Below are positions 8,261 to 14,526 of a stretch of DNA of 64,000 nucleotides, piece by piece; within the stretch, counting starts at the first letter, position 1, and each line of letters opens with the position of its first letter. The translations under genes were made by a program, and so were the position numbers. The notes under the pieces were generated by a model, which was not told the DNA's origin, made no database searches, and worked only from the letters and a program-made list of their open reading frames with translations. The stretch comes from CAZOEL01 sp964578835 (GTDB lineage Bacteria; Desulfobacterota; Syntrophobacteria; Syntrophobacterales; Syntrophobacteraceae), in NCBI GenBank assembly GCA_964578835.1, contig CAZOEL010000023.1, positions 20,279-84,278 of the forward strand, written 5' to 3'.

Positions 8261-9058
8261 CTATTTTTTCACAAACTGTGATATTGAACAAGAGCTAGAT
8301 GGAACATCCTCAGAGCAGATGAGGCAAGAGATATCCCTCCAGTTCCAAAGGGGCCGCGAAGCGTCTGCAATCGAAGATGGCCACGGCCATCCGCGGGGCA
8401 GGGGGGCTTTGAAGCTCAGCTTCTCTTTGCGTGTAGGGTGCTCCACCATGAGCTCATGAGCGAGAAGCGCTATCTGGGCTTGAGGAAGAGGCGCCGAGGC
8501 CCCATAGCGCAAGTCTCCAACAATGGGACAGCCCATATGAGCCATTTGCAGTCTTATCTGATGGCGTCTCCCGGTTTCGAGGCGGATTTGCATCAGGCTC
8601 CGAGACCCGATGGTTTCCAGAAGCTTGTAGGAAAGCCTGGCTTCGCGACTGGTCGTTGTGGGTTTGGATACGATGCGGCTGGAGCGGTTTTCGACTCTTT
8701 CCATCTGATTGACCAGGCGGCCCGAATCTGAAGGAGGCTTTCCTTCTACGATAGCAAGGTAGAGCTTTTCGGTCGCGCCGGAGCGGAACTGCTCACTAAT
8801 CCTGGCTGCAGCTTTTGACGTGCGGCAGAACAGCACCACACCCGCAACCGGGCGATCCAGGCGATGCACCATTCCAAGAAACGCCTGCCCGGGCTTCTGG
8901 CGCGTTTGCTTTATCCACTCCTTACCCAGCTCGAGAAGCGATATCTCATTGGTCTCGTCTCCTTGAACCAGAAGGCCTGCTGGTTTATATAGAACGAGCA
9001 GGTGGTTGTCCTGGTATAGGAGCGGCCAATCGGGATGAAAGAAATAGTTGCTGTCCAT
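8261..9058 (-). CDS. RluA-family RNA pseudouridine synthase
   Basis: 265 residues from the ATG at 9058, where the RluA fold begins (PLLYQDNHLLVLYKPAGLLVQ). The catalytic motif HRLDRPVAGV supplies Asp 68. Also present are GRRHQIRLQMAHMGCPIVGDLRYG and the C-terminal LAHELMVEHPT, all conserved in RluA-type enzymes. There is no S4 domain, so it is of the short RluA/TruC-like type. It isomerises uridine to pseudouridine in rRNA or tRNA; the exact site cannot be read from sequence. The gene is divergent from the rRNA methyltransferase fusion gene at 9122, with only 63 bp between starts, so two RNA-modification genes share a promoter region. Confidence 0.92.
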   Translation of the reverse strand: MDSNYFFHPDWPLLYQDNHLLVLYKPAGLLVQGDETNEISLLELGKEWIKQTRQKPGQAFLGMVHRLDRPVAGVVLFCRTSKAAARISEQFRSGATEKLYLAIVEGKPPSDSGRLVNQMERVENRSSRIVSKPTTTSREARLSYKLLETIGSRSLMQIRLETGRRHQIRLQMAHMGCPIVGDLRYGASAPLPQAQIALLAHELMVEHPTRKEKLSFKAPLPRGWPWPSSIADASRPLWNWRDISCLICSEDVPSSSCSISQFVKK

Positions 9059-9121
9059 GATGATTTGAATCGACCTCTCATGATTGAAAACTTCAACAAT
9101 AGAACAGGGCCTCGTTAGAAC

Positions 9122-10600
9122 ATGCGGCAAAAAGAGCACAAATCAATCGACGGCTCAGTCCGTTATTTTAAGAAAGATATGGCTGCGCTTCTGGAGCGCT
9201 CCGGGATTCTGCTCTCCCCGGATCAAGTTGAGCAGCTCTGGAATTATCACCAATACCTGAGAGAGCACAACCTGGAATTGAACCTCACGCGAATTCACAA
9301 CTTCGCCAATATGGTGCTGAAGCTGTACGTTGATTCGCTGCTGCCCGGCAAGCTGATCGATCTTCCTTCTCCTTTGATGGACGTGGGGAGCGGACCGGGA
9401 ATGCCCGGCATTCCACTCAAAATCGCCCATCCTCACCTTGAAATCTGGCTGGCGGAAAGCCGTCAAAAACGGGTTGATTTTCTCCGATCCGTAACGGATC
9501 ACCTTAATCTATCCGGAATCCAGATAATAGGGGAGGGGATAGGACCTGATTTCGAGCAGAGTGTGGCCGGTGTGATAACGCGCGCTGTCGAAAGCATTGG
9601 CTTGACCCTGGAGCGCATCCGCGGATGTCTTCAAAGGAAGGGGCTCGCCATTTTCATGAAGGGGCCGCACTGCGATTCGGAAGTCGAAGAAGCTGTCCAA
9701 AAATTCAGTCGCTCTTACAGGCTGCTGGAAGATAAGACATACAGCATTCCACACACGCCGCATGAAAGGCGTCTGGTGGTCTTCGAGCGAATAGATGAGC
9801 CGACCGGAGCAATAAAGGCGCAGGCGATGAGACGACATACAGTGAAGCAGATCGAGAGCGAGCGCAATGAAATCTTTACGGATCTAAAGAAGCTTCTCTC
9901 CAGTCGTGGTGTGAAGAAACAGAAAAGAGCCCTGATTTCGGGATCGAAGCAGGTGAATGAGACCCTTGTCGACTTTCCGGATCGTTGCGAAGCCTGGATC
10001 AGCAGCGGAGACCACACTCCGCCGCCTCCCGCCGCCTTGAGCAATCTTTCCTGGCTTCAGCTTTCCGCTCCCTTGTTTCGCGTCCTCGACCAGTTCGGCT
10101 CCAACAGCCCGCTTCTTGTCGTTCGCATTCCGGAGATCCCCGCATGGGAGCCCTCGGAGGGGTTTCCCGAAGGCTGCAGTCTGCTCGTTCCGTTTCAGGA
10201 TCCGGAAAATGTCGGAACCGTCATTCGCTCAGCCGTCGCCTTCGGCGTGAGCCGGATCATTTTGCTTGCTGAAAGCGCGCATCCCTATCACCCCAAAGCT
10301 CTGAGGGCATCCGGCGGCGCCGTGCTCCGAGCAAAATTCTATAACGGACCGTTTCTGGCCGATTTACCCGAAGGACTGCCTCTTGTTGCGCTATCGAAAG
10401 AGGGCGCAGATATTGAGCAGTTCAGTTTTCCAGCTTCGTTCGGCTTGCTTGCGGGCATTGAAGGACCGGGATTGCCCGAGCGCTGGAGGAGAGGCGCCGT
10501 CGGCATTCCTATCGAAAAGGATGTGGAGTCGCTCAATGCTGCAACAGCCGCTGCAATAGCTCTTTTTGTCTGGTCTCGTTCCGTTGGCGGAAAGAAGTGA
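9122..10600 (+). CDS. rsmG: Fusion of RsmG 16S rRNA methyltransferase and TrmH/SpoU RNA methyltransferase
   Basis: 492 residues with two enzymes in one frame. Residues about 20-225 are RsmG (GidB): the LNLTRI motif (53-58), the SAM-binding MDVGSGPGMPGIPLKIA (86-102) and VITRAVES. RsmG makes m7G527 in 16S rRNA. Residues about 240-340 resemble a TrmH substrate-binding domain, and 345-490 are a SPOUT knot domain with the three SpoU motifs NVGTVIRSAVAFG (363-375), GIEGPGL (445-451) and IPIEKDVESLNAATA (462-476). No frameshift or stop lies at the junction. The ATG at 9122 has a weak ribosome-binding site, and Met20 (9179) is an alternative start. The TrmH target could be rRNA or tRNA. Confidence 0.9.
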   Translation: MRQKEHKSIDGSVRYFKKDMAALLERSGILLSPDQVEQLWNYHQYLREHNLELNLTRIHNFANMVLKLYVDSLLPGKLIDLPSPLMDVGSGPGMPGIPLKIAHPHLEIWLAESRQKRVDFLRSVTDHLNLSGIQIIGEGIGPDFEQSVAGVITRAVESIGLTLERIRGCLQRKGLAIFMKGPHCDSEVEEAVQKFSRSYRLLEDKTYSIPHTPHERRLVVFERIDEPTGAIKAQAMRRHTVKQIESERNEIFTDLKKLLSSRGVKKQKRALISGSKQVNETLVDFPDRCEAWISSGDHTPPPPAALSNLSWLQLSAPLFRVLDQFGSNSPLLVVRIPEIPAWEPSEGFPEGCSLLVPFQDPENVGTVIRSAVAFGVSRIILLAESAHPYHPKALRASGGAVLRAKFYNGPFLADLPEGLPLVALSKEGADIEQFSFPASFGLLAGIEGPGLPERWRRGAVGIPIEKDVESLNAATAAAIALFVWSRSVGGKK

Positions 10601-10669
10601 AGCCTTGAGGCTCTTAACCGAGAGCGCCGATGCAGGCGTCAATCGGACAGGAGCCTCGATGATGAAACG

Positions 10670-11326
10670 TTATGCGCGGATTGGAATTATTTCTATCACA
10701 ACACGCCTGTTGAGCTGCCGTCCGGCTTCGGTGGCATTGGTCGCAATCGGCCTTTCTTCTCCGTAGCCTCTTGCAGACACGCGTCTCGGGTCGACGCCTC
10801 GGTCGATCAGGGCATCCTTGACAGACAGAGCGCGCCTGTCGGAAAGATCGTAGTTGTGCTGCTCCGAGCCCATACTGTCGGTGTGTCCGGTTACGTTCAC
10901 CTGAGTTTCAGGGTATCTCATGAGGATATCGGCCAGGCGGTCGATTTCGTCCAACCCGCCGGGCTTCAGGCGAGCCGAATTGACATCGAACATGACATCG
11001 GATTTCAAGGTTACCTGAAGATTGTCTCTCTGTCGCTCGATTCTAGCGGCTTCGCTACGCGCCAGAGCCTGTTGAAGCTCGCGTTCCTGCCTGTCCATGT
11101 AGCTGCCGATCATGTTGCCGGCAATGCCGCCAACGGCCGCTCCGGCAGCAGCTCCAAGCAACGTGGAGCCGGTGCTATGGCCGATAGCCTGACCAAGCAG
11201 GGCGCCTGTGGCTGCTCCTACTCCCATGCCGACTGCCGTGCCCTTTTCAGTATTCGTCATGGGAGTGGCGCAACCGGATACGATCAAGGACATGATTAGT
11301 AAAATACATAAGTAGTTTTTCTTCAT
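10670..11326 (-). CDS. OmpA-family lipoprotein with glycine-zipper segment
   Basis: 218 residues. Type II signal peptide with lipobox LIVSGC (Cys 19). A glycine-zipper region (about 28-75: GVGAATGALLGQAIG, GAAAGAAVGGIAGNMIG) can insert into a membrane. A charged helix and a C-terminal OmpA domain (about 105-215) follow, with MFDVNSARLKPGG and the peptidoglycan-binding core TGHTDSMGSEQHNYDLSDRR...RRVSARGYGE. The layout matches YiaD/Pal-like proteins that tether the outer membrane to the cell wall. It faces convergently towards the RsmG-TrmH gene. Confidence 0.93.
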   Translation of the reverse strand: MKKNYLCILLIMSLIVSGCATPMTNTEKGTAVGMGVGAATGALLGQAIGHSTGSTLLGAAAGAAVGGIAGNMIGSYMDRQERELQQALARSEAARIERQRDNLQVTLKSDVMFDVNSARLKPGGLDEIDRLADILMRYPETQVNVTGHTDSMGSEQHNYDLSDRRALSVKDALIDRGVDPRRVSARGYGEERPIATNATEAGRQLNRRVVIEIIPIRA

Positions 11327-11472
11327 TCAACTTCTCCTTTTAGCGACCCTCAAATTGTAAAATGATTGTAACTCCTCCATACTGCAAAACACTCTCTGAC
11401 CCATCGCTCAAAAACAACCTTAAAAGCTACACCCAAATCTAAAGCCAATCTAGTTCCTTCGCAACTCATATG

Positions 11473-11787
11473 TCAGGGTTTGACCACCAATAAATTGTGG
11501 ATATTCTTCACCCCGTCCACAGTCTGCGCGATAGCCGTCGCCCGGTCTTTGGCAAAGTCGGAATTCACTGCGCCCATGAGCGTCACTTGCCCTTCAAAGG
11601 TCTCGACGGAGACGGCGAATCCACTCAAATATGGATCCTGAAAAAGCCTGCTCTTCAATGTAGTGCTGATGACCGTATCATCCATCACCTGTCCAGCCGT
11701 TCTCCCGGCAGGCGTCCTGCAGCTCAATACTCCCGAAAGCAATGCCAGACAAATCGCCAAGGCTGCCGCCGACTTGAGTTTTTGCAT
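11473..11787 (-). CDS. BON-domain lipoprotein
   Basis: 104 residues from the ATG at 11787, selected because AAGGAG lies 9 nt upstream and a lipoprotein signal follows (LALLSGVLSC, Cys 23). One BON domain covers about 35-104: DDTVISTTLKSRLFQDP, VSVETFEGQVTLMGAVNS, AIAQTVDGVKNIHNLLVV. BON domains bind phospholipid or other surfaces, and OsmY/DolP-type proteins with them protect the envelope under stress. It probably sits in the periplasm as a lipid-anchored protein, near another envelope lipoprotein gene on the same strand. Confidence 0.88.
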   Translation of the reverse strand: MQKLKSAAALAICLALLSGVLSCRTPAGRTAGQVMDDTVISTTLKSRLFQDPYLSGFAVSVETFEGQVTLMGAVNSDFAKDRATAIAQTVDGVKNIHNLLVVKP

Positions 11788-11944
11788 CTTTCTCAACTCC
11801 TTTCGCGTTGTTGATTTTCTACACCTCATCATCATCCGCTCGAAGGCTTTCGTCCCTATCTTTAAGCGAAAGACCAATGATCCAGGACTCTCTTTACTCT
11901 TTGAAGTAACCTTCGGCGCGTTGACGCGTCACAAAAAAGAGGCG

Positions 11945-12949
11945 TTACTCTTCAAAGACTAACACGCCCGACCCCTCTATTCTGTCTTGCTTCAGTTTTA
12001 ACAGCGCCGAGTTGGCGTCTTTCATGGGGAAGAGCTGGATCTGAGGGCGAATGGGTATTTCGGAGGCGGTTTCCAATAGCTCGATTCCATCCTCGCGAGT
12101 ATTCGCCGTAACACTGTGTACATTCTTTTCATAGAATAAATGCCTTTCGTAATCCATTGCAGGAATATCGGACATGTAAATTCCCGCCAAAGCAAGAACT
12201 CCTCCTTTTCTCAGGGAGCGCAAAGCTTGTGGGACAAGCTCTCCCGCAGGAGCGAAAATAATGGCGCTGTCGACGAGAGCAGGCATTCTCGATGCGTCGG
12301 AGCCCGCCCACACAGCTCCAAGCTCGAGGGCAAGTTTTTGATGCCTTTCAGTTCGACTGCACGCATAAACCTTGCACCCCCAATGAACAGCGATCTGAAT
12401 GACAATATGCGCAGACGAGCCAAAACCGTAGAGCGCTATCGACTGCCCCGGCTTCAGGAGGCTTCTTTTGAGGCTTCGATATCCGATGATCCCGGCGCAT
12501 AAAAGCGGAGGCGCGTCATAGTCGTTGAAGATTGCCGGTATCGGGTAAGCGAAAGCTTCAGGCGCAACGGCATACTCCGCATAACCTCCTGGAACGTGAT
12601 ATCCGGTAAAGATGGATGACTCACACAGGTTTTCCTGTCCGGCGCGACAATAAACGCAACGGCCGCATGTATGATGAAGCCATGCGATTCCGATGCGATC
12701 TCCGGGCTTGAATCTGGAGGCGTTGGCGCCTGCCTTGTCCACTATCCCGACTATTTGATGACCGGGTATTACAGCACGACCCAACGGGGGAAGCTCTCCC
12801 TCTATCACATGCAGGTCCGTCCGACAGATACCGCACGCTTTCACTCGCACTCGCACTTCTTCCGGGCCCGGGTCGGGTGTGGGAACGTCGGTCCAATCCA
12901 AGGGCGCCGCATCAATGGGAGCGCATTGTTTGAGAACCATGGCTTTCAT
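11945..12949 (-). CDS. Zinc-dependent alcohol dehydrogenase (medium-chain, AdhA-like)
   Basis: 334 residues. Catalytic-zinc ligands are Cys39 (KACGICRTDLH), His64 (IPGHQIVG) and Cys151 (LLCAGIIGYR). Structural-zinc ligands are Cys95, 98, 101 and 109 (CGRCVYCRAGQENLC). The nucleotide-binding turn reads LYGFGSSAH, a variant of the usual GxGxxG with His last, as in AdhA-type enzymes that use NAD or NADP. It should interconvert primary alcohols and aldehydes in the cytoplasm; the preferred substrate is not evident. No pathway genes lie next to it. Confidence 0.93.
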   Translation of the reverse strand: MKAMVLKQCAPIDAAPLDWTDVPTPDPGPEEVRVRVKACGICRTDLHVIEGELPPLGRAVIPGHQIVGIVDKAGANASRFKPGDRIGIAWLHHTCGRCVYCRAGQENLCESSIFTGYHVPGGYAEYAVAPEAFAYPIPAIFNDYDAPPLLCAGIIGYRSLKRSLLKPGQSIALYGFGSSAHIVIQIAVHWGCKVYACSRTERHQKLALELGAVWAGSDASRMPALVDSAIIFAPAGELVPQALRSLRKGGVLALAGIYMSDIPAMDYERHLFYEKNVHSVTANTREDGIELLETASEIPIRPQIQLFPMKDANSALLKLKQDRIEGSGVLVFEE

Positions 12950-13057
12950 AGAATCTCCTCAATCGTCTCGAGTGTTCGCGGTTGATTTGTTGAGCTTATT
13001 TTCTCATAATAGAGTCGCAAAATACAATAAATCAACGGAAAGGAGCCGCTGAAAAGG

Positions 13058-13729
13058 ATGGAGAAAGCCGGAAATACAGCTCGGCAGGCGAAACGCTTCC
13101 TCCTGCGGCTGCTTGTCCTTTCGACGCTGCTCGTCATTGCTATCCCTCTCCTGCTAATCCTTGTTTTGCATTTCCCGGCCGCGCAGACCGCCGTGATCGA
13201 AGCTCTCGCTCATCGGATAGACGCAGCCACACCTTTTTCGATAAAGCTTGGAGGCTACAGCTGGAGGCCGTGTGCCGGATTGCAATTGAACGATCTCGCC
13301 GTGCAGTTTGAAGGCAAGGAGATACTCCGCTGCGAAAGAGCGCGCCTAAGCTATGTATTGTCGGTTAAATGGCCATATCTTTGTCCACGGGAGCTCCGCT
13401 TGGAGAAGCCGACCCTTCGACTGGAAAGGGACAGGGAAGGGCGCTGGGTAGTCCCTAGACGCGAAAAAAGCGCAAGAGGTCTGTCTGGCTCGAGCTTTGA
13501 CACTTCTTCCCCAAAGTCCACGTCTTCGTTACTTCTTTTTCCTTGGCCTCGAATAAAAATCGTTTCCGGCGCAGTCATGGCGGAACAAAACGGCCAACAG
13601 ATACTCTCAATCAGAGACGTGACCGGCGCTCTTACATTGCAGCCCGTCTCCCGACCTGACGGGGTTTCCTTTCGAATTCAAATTGGACAGTGGCAGGGAC
13701 AATCCCTTCTTCCGTCATGGGGGAAATGA
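13058..13729 (+). CDS. Short AsmA-like membrane-anchored protein, possibly truncated
   Basis: 223 residues with one N-terminal membrane segment (about 20-45, LLVLSTLLVIAIPLLLILVL). A beta-rich region follows with the AsmA/DUF748-type pattern: LNDLAVQFEGKEILRCERAR, LRLEKPTLRLERDREGRWVV, then IKIVSGAVMAEQNGQQILSI. Proteins with this start are usually several hundred to over a thousand residues and span the periplasm as lipid-transfer bridges or envelope assembly factors. Here the frame ends at a TGA directly followed by TAA. The same frame then stays open for about 47 more codons (to about 13873). It could be a genuine short form or the remnant of a longer gene. Confidence 0.6.
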   Translation: MEKAGNTARQAKRFLLRLLVLSTLLVIAIPLLLILVLHFPAAQTAVIEALAHRIDAATPFSIKLGGYSWRPCAGLQLNDLAVQFEGKEILRCERARLSYVLSVKWPYLCPRELRLEKPTLRLERDREGRWVVPRREKSARGLSGSSFDTSSPKSTSSLLLFPWPRIKIVSGAVMAEQNGQQILSIRDVTGALTLQPVSRPDGVSFRIQIGQWQGQSLLPSWGK

Positions 13730-13896
13730 TAAGAGTATGTTTTCGATGATGGCGAAAAAGTCGCTCTTCTTAAAGGCGGAGCTGATGAAAATGGCTGCCG
13801 CCGTTACTATAATAGGCTGGAGACGGCTTTGGCCATCGGTGAGTCCGGATTGAGCGCAAGCATGAAATTCTAAAACCGGAGAATGGAGGGGCTTCC

Positions 13897-14121
13897 ATGA
13901 AAATACAGGAACTTCGCTTGAAAGCTAAGAATCTCGGGATCAATTCTTTTGCAAAGACAAAAGTGGAGCTTATTCGAGCGATTCAGCGCGCGGAGGGGAA
14001 TTTTGAATGCTACGGTACGGCCACAGATTATTGCGACCAGGAGGAATGCGCATTTCGCTCCTCATGTCTGACGGAGCAGAAGCAGACCTCGAAATCACGC
14101 AAACTTGAATCCAAGGTGTAA
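13897..14121 (+). CDS. Small SAP-motif protein
   Basis: 74 residues. The N-terminus (MKIQELRLKAKNLGINSF, then KTKVELIRAIQRAEGN) matches a SAP motif, a helix-extension-helix fold that usually binds DNA or RNA. A Cys-rich tail follows (CYGTATDYCDQEECAFRSSC: four to five Cys) that could bind a metal or form a small zinc knot. The tail after it is basic. GGAGGG lies just upstream of the ATG. The next gene starts 2 bp after its stop, so both are in one operon. Confidence 0.75.
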   Translation: MKIQELRLKAKNLGINSFAKTKVELIRAIQRAEGNFECYGTATDYCDQEECAFRSSCLTEQKQTSKSRKLESKV

Positions 14122-14123
14122 AA

Positions 14124-14474
14124 ATGGAACTGAATCCGATAGCTGACGACAAACACATCTTAATGAAGCTTCAGAACTCGAACAAGCCCGATCAGGTTGT
14201 TTATTTTGTGATTGACCGGGCGGGCGGCGGCAAATTCACGACCCAGGGACTGAAAGAGCTATTTGGAGTGAAAGAAATAGCTGTGGAGTCCAGAAACGTT
14301 TTGGAGTCGCTCCCGGAATTTGCAGAAGTGCTCTCATTTCTCTTTGAGAGCATGTCGGCGGCTCAGGACTTCCGGTTACCGTTTGCTTATCAAAGCGAGT
14401 TCGACTTTGCTGGAAAAAAGTATACCCTGAACGAAGAGGGCTCGCACCGCATCTTGCGGCGCGTCGGAGAATGA
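14124..14474 (+). CDS. Conserved-looking hypothetical protein, partner of the SAP protein
   Basis: 116 residues, family not recognised. It is a soluble mixed alpha/beta protein with no signal peptide or membrane segment. Visible features are VYFVIDRAGGGKFTTQGLKELFGV, an acidic middle (ESLPEFAEVLSFLFESM) and a C-terminal YTLNEEGSHRILRRVGE. It follows the SAP gene with only 2 bp between them, so the two are almost surely co-translated and may act together. A nucleic-acid-related role is only suggested by that neighbour. Confidence 0.65.
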   Translation: MELNPIADDKHILMKLQNSNKPDQVVYFVIDRAGGGKFTTQGLKELFGVKEIAVESRNVLESLPEFAEVLSFLFESMSAAQDFRLPFAYQSEFDFAGKKYTLNEEGSHRILRRVGE

Positions 14475-14526
14475 GCTTTTCGGGAATGCTTTCGAGATGC
14501 TTCATGGGGAAGGCTCATGAGCGGCG

